Positions 35,417-43,779 of a stretch of DNA of 64,000 bases are shown in pieces (the stretch's first letter is position 1; the number at the start of each line of letters is the position of its first letter). The notes beneath the pieces are model-generated. The model searched no databases. It was not told where the DNA came from and saw only the letters and a list, made by a program, of their open reading frames with translations. Location of the stretch: NCBI RefSeq assembly GCF_039524395.1, contig NZ_BAAAGO010000042.1; one strand, written 5' to 3'. The stretch is from Micropruina glycogenica. GTDB taxonomy: Bacteria > Actinomycetota > Actinomycetes > Propionibacteriales > Propionibacteriaceae. Position numbers and translations under genes: made by a program.

Positions 35417-35445
35417 GGCCCTCCTGGTGGAGGGCCTTTCTGTTT
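35417..35445 (+). terminator. Rho-independent terminator near the right end of the island
   Basis: GGCCCTCC (35417-35424), loop TGGT, GGAGGGCC (35429-35436), then TTTCTGTTT. This has a real T tract, unlike the GC-only hairpins elsewhere in the window, and is typical of mobile-element or phage cassettes. On the plus strand it would stop transcripts running out of the island toward the VapBC-like pair. The divergent HTH gene starts just to its left. Confidence 0.8.
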
Positions 35446-35596
35446 CCAACCAACGCTCAGAATGCAACCGGGCTCGTCATGGTCGACGACGTCAACCGGG
35501 TCTCGATGCATCGCGCCCGTCCCAGGTGCCATCGCAGGGTCTCAGATCCCGGCCTTGCCGAGACTACGACACGCAACTCAGGCAGGTGGTGGCACG

Positions 35597-35618
35597 TAGT
35601 GCTATGCAGTGCTACATT
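35597..35618 (+). promoter_or_regulatory. Candidate VapB-type operator and -10 element
   Basis: GTGCTA occurs twice (35600-35605 and 35610-35615) ten bases apart, one helical turn, directly in front of the antitoxin gene. TACATT (35613-35618) can serve as a -10 hexamer only six bases before GTG 35625, so the message is probably leaderless. Autoregulation by the toxin-antitoxin complex at such sites is usual; here it is inferred. Confidence 0.5.
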
Positions 35619-35624
35619 AGGATC

Positions 35625-35894
35625 GTGAGTGAGGTCAACGAAATCAGCCAGCGTGATCTGCGTACCCGCTCGAAAGAGATCATGGACGCGGTCGAGAGCG
35701 GGCACCGCTTCACGGTGACGCGCGACGGTCGCGGCATCGCCGAACTCGTTCCGCTGCGGGGTCGTCGAACGTTCGTGCCGGTGGCTGAGTTCGTAGCGCT
35801 CGGCCGCGGCCTCACCACCACCGACCCTGACCGGTTGCGCGCCGACATCGATTCGATGGGCGACCAACTCGCCGACGATCCCTATGCCCGCTGA
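35625..35894 (+). CDS. Type II antitoxin, Phd/YefM-like (VapB partner)
   Basis: An 89-residue protein: 'EISQRDLRTRSKEIMDAVES', then 'GHRFTVTRDGRGIAELVPL', the Phd/YefM DNA-binding fold, followed by a less ordered C-terminal tail expected to wrap the toxin. GTG 35625 is chosen because it begins the conserved fold and follows a leaderless-type promoter; the frame upstream is not family-like. It overlaps the PIN-toxin gene by 11 bases. Confidence 0.88.
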   Translation: MSEVNEISQRDLRTRSKEIMDAVESGHRFTVTRDGRGIAELVPLRGRRTFVPVAEFVALGRGLTTTDPDRLRADIDSMGDQLADDPYAR

Positions 35895-36315
35895 CCTCGA
35901 GGCCGGGCAGGCGGGCATTCTCGACACCGACATCCTCATTCATTGGGAACGATTGCCCGCCCGCCTGCTGCCCGACGTCGGCGCCGTCACCGCCATCACC
36001 TTCGCCGAGTTGGCGGCCGGCGTCCATGCCGCCTTGAGCGCTGCCGAGTTGGCCGAACGTGTCGACAAGTTGCAGCGCGTCGAGAGCGCCTTCGAACCCA
36101 TTCCGTTCGACGGCGACGCCGCCCGCGCCTGCGGCCGGGTGACAGCCGCGGTTCGCGCCGCCGGTCGCTCGCCCCGTGCCCGCGTGGCCGACCAGATGAT
36201 CGCCGCCATCGCGGTGTCGAGGGCGCTGCCGCTCTACACCACCAACCCCGACGACTTCGCCGGCCTCGAGGGTCTGTTGCGAGTCGTTGCCGTACCCCGG
36301 CCGGCCGCGCACTGA
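35884..36315 (+). CDS. PIN-domain toxin (VapC-like)
   Basis: A 143-residue PIN ribonuclease. Acidic metal-binding residues are visible: 'GILDTDILIHW' (first Asp), 'AITFAELAAGVHAA' (Glu), 'RVADQMIAAIAV' (Asp) and 'LYTTNPDDFAGL' (last Asp pair). VapC toxins cleave tRNA or rRNA and are held inactive by their antitoxin, here the Phd/YefM-like protein translated from the overlapping upstream gene. The first 12 residues precede the fold and are slightly long. GC content is like the chromosome rather than the island. Confidence 0.9.
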   Translation: MPADLEAGQAGILDTDILIHWERLPARLLPDVGAVTAITFAELAAGVHAALSAAELAERVDKLQRVESAFEPIPFDGDAARACGRVTAAVRAAGRSPRARVADQMIAAIAVSRALPLYTTNPDDFAGLEGLLRVVAVPRPAAH

Positions 36316-36325
36316 CCATGGCGCG

Positions 36326-39154
36326 TCACGGCTGGCTCAACGCCACCATCTCGACGTGCTCACCGTCGCGCAGCACCAGCCTGACCCGCAGGTCGCTCGT
36401 GCCCTCAGTCTTCGACGGTGCCCCGAACCACAGTTGTCGGCTCACCCGGCGTCCGGCACCGATATGGGTCGGACGGCTGGGCAACCCACCGAGCGCGGAG
36501 CGTCCGGCCAGGCTCGCCTCCACGATCTGGACGGCCTCGGCCGCTACCAGCCCGTGGTTGCTCACCGTGACCCGCACCAGCACCTGATCGCCGGCCACAC
36601 GCAGCACCCTGGCCCGCACCTGCAGATCGTTCAGGTCGTCGGCGGGCACGGGTTCGTAAACCTCGCCTCGAACCGAGGTGTCGACGGGAACGATCGCGAG
36701 GCGATTGCCCCGATCGGCGACGTTCGCGTGCGGCGGCATCGGCGCACCGCCCGGCGGGCTGCCCGCAGCGACCTCGGGGCCGTACGGGGGCTGCACATGC
36801 TCGCAGTTGGAGTCGTCCGGCGACGTCCAGTCACCTGTCAGTTGTGGCCAACCGTTCTGGGCGGTCAGCACGTCGCCGAGACTGACCAGCAGCGGGTAGA
36901 CAGGCCCGCCGATGTCGGCGGAGTCGGGTCCGAACAACAGTTGCATTGTGGCCGGCAGCACCATCGAGGGAGCCCGCATAGGGCCGTCGTAGTGCGACGT
37001 GAAGTAGGTTGCGCAAACCTCACCGGTGCCACTGAGATCCCAGAACCACTCGTTGGTCACGTAGTCGGCGTAACTCGGGTCGTTCTGCCAGGTGATGGCC
37101 GTCGGGTTAACCGACCAGCGCCACTGTGCCGGCAGCACCAGCGCCTGCCAGCACGACACCGCGTAGCTCTGGACGGCGGCCAACTCCATTGCGCCTTCGC
37201 CGCCGTCCCAGTTCCAGGCCGGACTGCCGCTCTGCAGTTGCCCGCCGATGGCTGCCAGCATGCCGTAGTCGCCGACCACCGGTGCCGTGGAGTAGCCGCC
37301 CGTAATGGCGAGCTGTTGACCCTGCTGGAGTTGCTGCGCGCTGGTGAACGCATTGGTGAGTTCCGCCTGCAGTTGCACCACGTCACCCTGCAGGGGCCCG
37401 GACGACCAACTGCCTGCCGCTGCCGTGCAGGCCGTGGCCAGTACGCCCGCCACGGCCGAGGCCAGTGGCGCGGCCACGCCGAGCACGGCCCAGGCGATGT
37501 TGAAGGCGATGGAAAGCAGCGACAGTTCGGCCGAGGTGCTGTCCTGGTCGAGTTGGAGCGTGCCGCACACGGTCGAAAGCCCCATGTTCTGGTCAAGATA
37601 GGTGGCGGTCGTCAGTCCACTGACGTTGCCGTACCAGCCGTTCACCGCGATGGCCCAACCCACCTCGGCGGCGAGCTGGGTGACCGTCTCGTTCCACACC
37701 GTGGGCGACCCGGTGTAGCTGGGTGGCGGCGCAGGGATCGGCTTGGTGATCAACGTGCTGGCCGCATGGGTCAACGCCGAGGAGTCGTTGTAGATGTTGC
37801 GCACCTGCAGCCCAGCCGAAAGGCCCAGCAGTTCGGCTACGGCCTGGTAGGCGTCGTCGTTCAGGTTTGGCCAGGGTGCCGTGGTCGCCACCCAGCCCGA
37901 GGTCGCGTAGCGGTAGGTGAGCATCGAGTAGGCCGACCGTGCGATCAGCACCGCGACGGTGGACGACGCACGACCGCTCGTCGTGGCCCCGGCCAGCACG
38001 CTTGCGGTACGAATCGTGCTGTAGTACTGCGGCAGGTTCCAGCCGTCGGCGTCCGAGAACATCGGACCGTAGGTGAGCTGCTGCCACGCCTGATCAACCA
38101 ACTTCCATACCGCGATCTGCGTGTTGTTGCGGGCGAACAGCTCGTCGGCACCGTCGCCGTCGAGGTCCGCGCACTGAATGGTGGTGTAGTACTGCGGCAG
38201 GTTCCAGGCGTCCACGTCGGGCATCAGCGGCCCGGGCGGCAGCCCGGCCCAGCCGTCGTCGGTGAGCTTCCACGCCTCGATCTGGGTGTTGTTGCGGGCC
38301 AGCAGCTCGGCCGCGCCGTCACCGTCGAGGTCGGCGAACTGAATGGTGGTGTAGTACTGCGGCTGGTTCCAGCCGTCGGCGTCTGCCATCGACGGGCCGA
38401 ACGGGAGCCCCTGCCAGCCCGACGCGGTCAGCTTCCACACCTGTAGCTGCTGGTTGTCACGGCCGACCAGCTCGGCACTGCCGTCGCCGTCCACGTCGGC
38501 GCACTGAATGGTGGCGTAGTACTGCGGCAGGTTCCAGCTGGCGGCGTCCGACCAGCCCGGGCCGTCCGGCAAGGCCACGAACCCCGTCGCGGTGAGTTTC
38601 CACGCCACGATGCCGGTCGTGCCGCGGGCCAGCAACTCGGCGCTGCCGTCGCCGTCGAGGTCGGCGCACTGAAGGGTGGTGTAGGTCTCGGCACCGTCCC
38701 AGGAGCCGTCGGCCAGAGGGTCGGAACCGCAAGGGACTTCGCTCCAGACTCCTGTGGTCGGGTCGTAGCTCCAGACCTCGGTGCCGTTCGGGCCGTGGCC
38801 GAACAGTTCCGCGCGTCCGTCACCGTTGAGGTCCGCGGCCTGAATCGTCGCGTAGTAGCACTCCGCCGCCCAGCCGGCGGCGTCGCTCCAGGCGGGGCCG
38901 GGCGGCAACGAGATCCACTGGCCGGTTACGGGGTCGTAGCTGTAGGCGTTGATGCCGGCCGGCCCGCGGCAGATCAGCTCGTCCTGCCCGTCGCCGTCGA
39001 GGTCGGCCGACTGCACGGTGTGACAGGTGAGTCGGCTCGCGGTCTGAATGGTCTCGTAGTACTGCGGCCAGTCGAAGTTCATGCCGTCGCTGAGCATGGG
39101 CAGCGCCAACAGCCCACTGCCAGCGGAACCTAAGGCCATCGTCGCCTCGCTCAT
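36326..39154 (-). CDS. FG-GAP/VCBS repeat protein with hydrophobic central helix region
   Basis: A 942-residue protein with no signal peptide. Residues about 30-350 contain six tandem repeats of roughly 56 residues, each with a calcium-loop motif such as 'ADLDGDGQDEL' (near residues 50, 107, 163, 220, 274 and 330) and aromatic 'NLPQYYTTIQ' links; a seventh, degenerate unit follows. The middle (about 420-760) is unrelated and includes a long Ala-rich hydrophobic stretch at 541-582 ('AFNIAWAVLGVAAPLASAVA'). The C-terminus (about 840-942) looks like a CARDB/Ig-type beta domain ('VRVTVSNHGLVAAEAVQIVE'). A repeat propeller plus a membrane-active segment would suit a lectin-like toxin or surface protein; this is speculation. 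Confidence 0.75.
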   Translation of the reverse strand: MSEATMALGSAGSGLLALPMLSDGMNFDWPQYYETIQTASRLTCHTVQSADLDGDGQDELICRGPAGINAYSYDPVTGQWISLPPGPAWSDAAGWAAECYYATIQAADLNGDGRAELFGHGPNGTEVWSYDPTTGVWSEVPCGSDPLADGSWDGAETYTTLQCADLDGDGSAELLARGTTGIVAWKLTATGFVALPDGPGWSDAASWNLPQYYATIQCADVDGDGSAELVGRDNQQLQVWKLTASGWQGLPFGPSMADADGWNQPQYYTTIQFADLDGDGAAELLARNNTQIEAWKLTDDGWAGLPPGPLMPDVDAWNLPQYYTTIQCADLDGDGADELFARNNTQIAVWKLVDQAWQQLTYGPMFSDADGWNLPQYYSTIRTASVLAGATTSGRASSTVAVLIARSAYSMLTYRYATSGWVATTAPWPNLNDDAYQAVAELLGLSAGLQVRNIYNDSSALTHAASTLITKPIPAPPPSYTGSPTVWNETVTQLAAEVGWAIAVNGWYGNVSGLTTATYLDQNMGLSTVCGTLQLDQDSTSAELSLLSIAFNIAWAVLGVAAPLASAVAGVLATACTAAAGSWSSGPLQGDVVQLQAELTNAFTSAQQLQQGQQLAITGGYSTAPVVGDYGMLAAIGGQLQSGSPAWNWDGGEGAMELAAVQSYAVSCWQALVLPAQWRWSVNPTAITWQNDPSYADYVTNEWFWDLSGTGEVCATYFTSHYDGPMRAPSMVLPATMQLLFGPDSADIGGPVYPLLVSLGDVLTAQNGWPQLTGDWTSPDDSNCEHVQPPYGPEVAAGSPPGGAPMPPHANVADRGNRLAIVPVDTSVRGEVYEPVPADDLNDLQVRARVLRVAGDQVLVRVTVSNHGLVAAEAVQIVEASLAGRSALGGLPSRPTHIGAGRRVSRQLWFGAPSKTEGTSDLRVRLVLRDGEHVEMVALSQP

Positions 39155-39314
39155 CCGTCCACGGGAGCAGCCCGACCCGGCTCCGTCGACCCTCGAAAGG
39201 AATCGCCGGAGCAGACCAGCGCCCGGGGTCCGGCGACGTTACCGATCGAGCGTAGCGATCAGTCCGCCACACCCACGATGGGTAACGTTGCCACCTTGCC
39301 GTGGGGTGAAGCCG

Positions 39315-40166
39315 TCAAGACGAAACGCCGACGGGGCAGTGCGCGTGCGCCAGCAGCCCCCGCGCCAGCCCACTCAGCCTGGCCGGGTGCACCCCCAGTA
39401 CCAGGAGGTCGGCGGTTCTGCTGGCCGCGACCAGTTCGTCGATCGGCACCCCGGTGCGCACGGCGACCTCGATGGACGTGTCGGGGTACTGCTCGCGCAA
39501 CGGCTGTAGGTGGGCCTCGATGGCGGCCGCCGTGGCCTTGAAGGCCGAGGTCGGAACCACGCCCTCGGTGGGCACCACGTGCACCACCTGCATGCTGCAG
39601 TGGCGACGGGCCGCCTCGCTCGCGGCCCACTGCAGGGCCGCCGTGTGCGGCGGCCACGCGCTGATGGCGACCGCCACCACGCCGTGGGCGTCGCCGGGTT
39701 CGTGTTGGCCGCTGTGCGACACCACGATCATCGGGCAGGCGGCCCGACCGGCCACCTGCACGCTGGTGGACCCGACGAACATGCGCTCCAGGCCGCCGAT
39801 GGATCGACGGCCCATCACCAGCAGCGCGGCCTGCTCGCTGAGCCGAATCAGCACCTCGCCGGGCGCGCCCGTCACCACCTCGGCCACCACCCGCTCGGCC
39901 GGCAATCCGTCGGCCGCCACGAGGGCCTTGACGCGCTCGAGCACGGCCTGACCGGCCCGGTGCAGGTCGTCGTCGGTGGCGGCGACCGCCCACACGTAGC
40001 CGTTCACGATCACCACGGGATCCGTCGCGTACACCAGCCAGAGGTCCGATCCGTCGGCCAGCGCCTCGCGCACCGCGTACTTGACGGCCTTGAGACTGTC
40101 GTCCGATCCGTCGACGCCGACCAGAATGCGGCGCCTTGTCGTCATGCCAGATTCGTCAGTACTCAT
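39315..40166 (-). CDS. Universal stress protein, two UspA domains
   Basis: A 283-residue tandem UspA protein. Domain 1 (about 13-150) begins 'RRILVGVDGSDDSLKAVKYA' and has the ATP-binding G-2x-G-9x-G-S/T pattern in 'GRRSIGGLERMFVGSTSVQV'. Domain 2 (about 160-283) begins 'VVAVAISAWPPHTAALQWA' and lacks a clean ATP motif, so only the first half probably binds nucleotide. Such proteins accumulate in hypoxia, starvation or stress. It lies alone, with 160 bases to the repeat-protein gene downstream. Confidence 0.92.
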   Translation of the reverse strand: MSTDESGMTTRRRILVGVDGSDDSLKAVKYAVREALADGSDLWLVYATDPVVIVNGYVWAVAATDDDLHRAGQAVLERVKALVAADGLPAERVVAEVVTGAPGEVLIRLSEQAALLVMGRRSIGGLERMFVGSTSVQVAGRAACPMIVVSHSGQHEPGDAHGVVAVAISAWPPHTAALQWAASEAARRHCSMQVVHVVPTEGVVPTSAFKATAAAIEAHLQPLREQYPDTSIEVAVRTGVPIDELVAASRTADLLVLGVHPARLSGLARGLLAHAHCPVGVSS

Positions 40167-40220
40167 ACTTCAACAGTGCTCTTCGAAAGCGTTCGCGGCA
40201 GCCGAATCGAGCAGATGCGG

Positions 40221-40691
40221 CTACTCGGCTTGGTCGAGCGAGAACCCGCTGATCGTGGTGCCGGGGGGAACGTCCTTGAGTTGCCGATGCAGCTGGCCGG
40301 CGATGCTCAGGGCCACCTCGAAGTCGCAGGCGGCGACGTTGTCGGCCTCGAACTGGCCGCCCAGAATCGGTGGCACCTTGAACGACAACACCTCGCTCTC
40401 GGACGGCTCGATGCCCGCTTCGGACGCCGCGTGCACCAGCCCGCCGAGCAGAAACCGGTCCTCGCCCTCGATGGTGTTGAGGGCGTCCTGCAGTTCGGCC
40501 GGATTGTTCCATTCCCGCGTCAGGGTGCCTTCGATGGTGTCGAGAAACCACACGCCCTCTGCGGTGTACAAAAACGCGTCGCCGAAGGCCGAGAACGCCA
40601 GCGGCGCCAGGTCGTCCAGGCCGGGCAGCCAGAGCCATTCTTCGAGGGCTGCGGCTGCGGTTTCGGGTGCGAACTGGCGAATCAACTGCAT
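40221..40691 (-). CDS. Tdi1-like (DUF1851) immunity-type protein
   Basis: A 156-residue protein with a DUF1851/T6SS Tdi1 C-terminal-type domain: 'LAFSAFGDAFLYTAEGVWFL', 'DTIEGTLTREWNNPAELQDA', 'EDRFLLGGLVHAASEAGI', and 'SFKVPPILGGQFEADN' followed by 'FEVALSIAGQLHRQLKDVP'. Members act as immunity proteins against secreted effector nucleases or ADP-ribosyl toxins, but many occur alone. No effector or Type VI secretion gene is nearby, so a standalone or immunity role against neighbours is only inference. Confidence 0.75.
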   Translation of the reverse strand: MQLIRQFAPETAAAALEEWLWLPGLDDLAPLAFSAFGDAFLYTAEGVWFLDTIEGTLTREWNNPAELQDALNTIEGEDRFLLGGLVHAASEAGIEPSESEVLSFKVPPILGGQFEADNVAACDFEVALSIAGQLHRQLKDVPPGTTISGFSLDQAE

Positions 40692-40707
40692 CGCACCACG
40701 GTAGCGA

Positions 40708-41544
40708 TTAACGATCGGGCGTGGTCACCCGGGCGACGTGCAGGGCCAGGTACGACACCTCGTCGGGGGTGAGGGCAGCGCCCATGCGTAGTTCCAGCAG
40801 GCCGGCCAGCCGGACGGCGCAGTCGGTGGCGGCCGGAAACGACTCGCGAATGGCGGCGCCCACCAGCGACGGTTCGGCGTCCAGCTGCTTGTGCTGATGG
40901 ATACGTACGAACAGGTAGCGCAGGTGGGTGATGAACCGGCCGACGTTGACGCCCCCCGAGTCGAGCGTGACGTCGAACCGCTCTTCGATCACCCGCACCA
41001 TTTGCTGAATGACACCGGTCATCTTGTAGGTGTACGACAGGTCGCCAGTGGCGAAACCCACGTTCACCAGATGTAACGCCAGGCCGACTGCTTCGTCTTG
41101 CGGCAGTTGCACGCCGCTGTGCACGTTGATCGCGCTCACTAGGGCCTCGGCCTGGGCGTACTCCTCGGCGTAGAGGTGTTTCACCTCGGCCAGCATCGGG
41201 TAGTTGATCTGCATGCCCAGGTTGATGCGCCGCAACGCGAAACCCACGTGGTCGGCCAGTGCGATCACGGTGGCGGGGTTGCGGCTCACCGCGTCGAGCC
41301 CGACGTCGGCCAGGGCGGCGCTGACCAGTTGAATGTGTTCGGGCGGAATGCCGGCGAGCAGTTCAGCCAGGTGGTCGGGGTCGCGGCCGTCCAGCGGCAC
41401 GAACGTGCGGACGATCTTGCTGGTGTCGACCTGCTGCCCGGGGCGCGCCTGGAACCCCAGGCCGCGGCCGGTGAGAATGACGTCGCGGCCGTGCTCGTCC
41501 AGCGCCAGGACGAGGTTGTTGTTGAACACCCGCAGGATTTCCAT
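40708..41544 (-). CDS. BglG/LicT-family transcription antiterminator
   Basis: A 278-residue antiterminator. Residues 1-55 are the RNA-binding CAT domain ('ILRVFNNNLVLALDEHGRDV', 'TGRGLGFQARPGQQVD'); then two PTS-regulation domains carry the His residues phosphorylated by PTS proteins ('IALADHVGFALRR', 'LALHLVNVGFA', 'HLRYLFVRIHQHK', 'LALHVARV'). It lies directly downstream of the PTS permease gene, in the same operon, and its RNA target is visible in the permease leader (43753-43779). Binding of that RNA when substrate is present would prevent termination. Confidence 0.93.
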   Translation of the reverse strand: MEILRVFNNNLVLALDEHGRDVILTGRGLGFQARPGQQVDTSKIVRTFVPLDGRDPDHLAELLAGIPPEHIQLVSAALADVGLDAVSRNPATVIALADHVGFALRRINLGMQINYPMLAEVKHLYAEEYAQAEALVSAINVHSGVQLPQDEAVGLALHLVNVGFATGDLSYTYKMTGVIQQMVRVIEERFDVTLDSGGVNVGRFITHLRYLFVRIHQHKQLDAEPSLVGAAIRESFPAATDCAVRLAGLLELRMGAALTPDEVSYLALHVARVTTPDR

Positions 41545-41557
41545 GGTTGCAGCGTGC

Positions 41558-41585
41558 GGGGCGGCTCAGCGTGCTGAGCCGCCCC
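41558..41585 (-). terminator. Intercistronic GC hairpin between PTS permease and antiterminator genes
   Basis: GGGGCGGCTCAGC (41558-41570) and its exact complement at 41573-41585 form a 13-bp palindrome with a two-base centre and no T tract. It lies between the permease stop and the antiterminator start, so it may partly terminate transcription or stabilise the upstream message, lowering antiterminator expression relative to the permease. Confidence 0.65.
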
Positions 41586-41600
41586 GGTTAGCTTCCTCTC

Positions 41601-43664
41601 TCAGACCTCGACGTCGATGATGGTGTCGCCGAGCCCGACGTCACGTGCGCCGACCGGCGCCACCGACTTGAGCGTCGCGGTGTTGATCACCACGACGATC
41701 GTTGTGGGGTCGAACCCCGCTTCTTTGACGGCGTCGAGATCGACGGTGGCCAACAGGTCACCCTCTTCGACGCGCATGTCTTTGCTCACGTCGAGCTTGA
41801 AGCCCTTGCCCTCCATCTGCACCGTGTCGATGCCGACGTGCACGAGCACCTCGACCCCGTCGTCGGTCTTGATGCCGAAGGCATGGCCCGTGTCGGCCAC
41901 GGTGACCATGGTGCCGGCCACCGGTGCCGTGACGTGACCGTCGGTCGGCACGATGCCGACGCCGTCGCCCAGCGCCTTGGAGGCGAACACCTTGTCGTTG
42001 ACCTCGGCGAGCGGCACCACCTTGCCGGCCACCGGAGCACCCACGGTGCGGGTGGCGACCATGGTGGCGACGGCGGCGGGGGCTGCGGCAGCGGCGGCCG
42101 CGGGAGCGGCGGCCACGCCGGACTCTTGCTCGGCAACCGTCAGGTGGCCACCGGCGGCGGCGAGCTGGGCCTCGAACTCGGCCTTCTGCTCAGGCGTGCG
42201 GTAGTCGCTGATGATGACCAGCATCATCGCCACGACGAACGCGGCCGCGATCGAGATCGCGTACACCCACATCGGGCTGAACACCGGAATGGTCAGCAGC
42301 GAGGTGAAGGCGAACGCGCCGGTCTTCACGGTGCCGAAGATCCAACCCAGAATGCCGATGGTCACGCCACCGACCGCACAGCCCACCAGCATGCGCGGGT
42401 AGATGCGCTTGTAGCGCAGGTGGATGCCGTAGAGGGACGGCTCAGAGATGCCGCCCAGCAGGCCGGCGGCCAAGGCGCCGATCGCGGTCTGCCGCACCTC
42501 GTTGTCTTTGGCCCGACTGGCAACCACCAGCACACCGGCGGTGGCGCCGAAGCAGGCGAAGTTCCACGTACCCATGGGGCCCTGAATGAAGTCGTAGCCC
42601 AGGGTGCTGATGTTGGCCAGCATGAGGGCGTTGAGCGGCCAGTGCAGGCCCAGCGGAACCAGGAACGGGTAGAGCATCGGAATCAGCACCGCGAACAGCA
42701 ACGGAACGGTGTTGTTCAGCCACGCCAATCCGGCACCGAGGCCGCTACCGATCCAGATGCCGAGGGGGCCGATCAGGAAGCCGGTGACCGGCACCATGAT
42801 CAGCAGCGAGAAGAACGGCACGAACACCATCTGCAGGTTCTCGGGGAAGATGCGGTTCAGGAAGCGGTAGAGCACGGCCAGCAGGGCGACCATGATCAGC
42901 GGCACGAACACCTGGCCGCCGTAGCCGTTGAGCTGCATCGGCAACCCGAAGATCGTGGCCACACACTGATCGGTGCCCAGGGTCGGGTTCGTGGTGCAGA
43001 CGGTGCCGGCCGACTCGACTGCCGCGTCACTCGACAGCGACAGGAACTCGGGGGTGAACAGCGCGGCCATGATGGCCCCACCGATCCACGGGTCGACCTT
43101 GAGCGCCTTGGAGGCGTTGTAGGCGACCATGATCGGCAGGAAGTACAGCACCGAGCGCCACATCGAGTCCCAGAACACCCAGGTGGCGCCCGCCTCGGTG
43201 AGGCGGTCGACGCCCTGGAAGGGCACGATGTGCAGCGCGTCCAGCACGGCGGCGATGGCGATGATCAGCGACGAACCGAGCAGCACGCCGAGCAGCGGCC
43301 TGAACGAGTTCGACAAGTACTCGAAAAACGCATCGAGCCAGGCCACCTTGCCACGGGCCTTGGCGCGCTCGGCGGCCTTCACGTCGGCGTCGGACAGCGT
43401 TGCCTTGCCGGCACCGGCCATCGAGGGCAGGTGCATGATGTCGGCGTAGGTGTTGGCGACGGCGCCGCCGATCACCACCTGGTAGCGGTCACCGCTTTGG
43501 GGTACGGCGCCGAGCACGCCCGGAATCTTTTCCAGCGCGCTCTGGTCGACCACGCTGGCATCCTTCAGTTCGAAGCGAAGCCGGGTGGCGCAGTGGGTAA
43601 GGGCAGAAATATTGCCGGGACCGCCAACTTGCTCGACGATCTGTTCGGCAGTAGTGGACGCCAT
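41601..43664 (-). CDS. PTS beta-glucoside-type transporter, EIIBCA
   Basis: A 687-residue PTS permease. EIIB is N-terminal with the phosphorylated Cys in 'ALTHCATRLRFELK' (Cys25). EIIC follows with about ten membrane segments (roughly 105-465), then an Ala-rich linker and a glucose-type EIIA domain with its active His in 'VEVLVHVGIDTVQME' (about residue 608). The BCA order with a LicT-type regulator points to beta-glucosides, but sucrose or trehalose cannot be excluded. No phospho-glucosidase gene lies nearby. Transcription is controlled by a RAT/terminator switch in the leader. Confidence 0.92.
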   Translation of the reverse strand: MASTTAEQIVEQVGGPGNISALTHCATRLRFELKDASVVDQSALEKIPGVLGAVPQSGDRYQVVIGGAVANTYADIMHLPSMAGAGKATLSDADVKAAERAKARGKVAWLDAFFEYLSNSFRPLLGVLLGSSLIIAIAAVLDALHIVPFQGVDRLTEAGATWVFWDSMWRSVLYFLPIMVAYNASKALKVDPWIGGAIMAALFTPEFLSLSSDAAVESAGTVCTTNPTLGTDQCVATIFGLPMQLNGYGGQVFVPLIMVALLAVLYRFLNRIFPENLQMVFVPFFSLLIMVPVTGFLIGPLGIWIGSGLGAGLAWLNNTVPLLFAVLIPMLYPFLVPLGLHWPLNALMLANISTLGYDFIQGPMGTWNFACFGATAGVLVVASRAKDNEVRQTAIGALAAGLLGGISEPSLYGIHLRYKRIYPRMLVGCAVGGVTIGILGWIFGTVKTGAFAFTSLLTIPVFSPMWVYAISIAAAFVVAMMLVIISDYRTPEQKAEFEAQLAAAGGHLTVAEQESGVAAAPAAAAAAAPAAVATMVATRTVGAPVAGKVVPLAEVNDKVFASKALGDGVGIVPTDGHVTAPVAGTMVTVADTGHAFGIKTDDGVEVLVHVGIDTVQMEGKGFKLDVSKDMRVEEGDLLATVDLDAVKEAGFDPTTIVVVINTATLKSVAPVGARDVGLGDTIIDVEV

Positions 43665-43714
43665 TGTCAGGTTCCTATCTACTCGTTTGGAGGATCTATG
43701 GGATTACCGTCAGA

Positions 43715-43756
43715 AACAAAAAACGACCCGAGTTGCACCCCTGTGCATCTCAGGTC
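43715..43756 (-). terminator. Leader terminator overlapping the RAT element
   Basis: On the minus strand, GACCTGAG-A-TGCAC (from 43756) pairs with GTGCA-A-CTCGGGTC (to 43725): 13 pairs with one A-A mismatch and one T-G pair, loop AGGG, followed by GTTTTTTG. This is a textbook intrinsic terminator in the 5' leader of the PTS permease gene, about 60 bases before its ATG. Its first four bases, GACC, are also the last four of the RAT element, so the two structures exclude each other. Confidence 0.9.
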
Positions 43757-43779
43757 TTGCCCCTGCCGGGTAACAACCC
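43753..43779 (-). promoter_or_regulatory. Ribonucleic antiterminator (RAT) site for the BglG/LicT-type protein
   Basis: Minus-strand bases 43779 to 43753 read GGGTTGTTACCCGGC then AGGGGCAAGACC. This fits the RAT consensus of the LicT/SacT/BglG class (GGxTTGTTACTG...GGCAAxACC) at nearly all conserved positions. It would fold into the short antiterminator hairpin bound by the CAT domain of the protein encoded at 40708-41544. Confidence 0.87.

Noticed and set aside
22818..35445. Direct repeat (attL/attR) flanking the island
   Set aside because: I looked for a copy of the tRNA-Ala 3' end (TTCGAATCCCCTTAGCTCC) between 35.1 and 36.3 kb and found none, so the right boundary remains undefined.
36287..38446. 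719-codon plus-strand frame opposite the FG-GAP repeat gene
   Set aside because: Its repeated pattern only mirrors the repeats of the minus-strand gene; no family features or ribosome-binding site.
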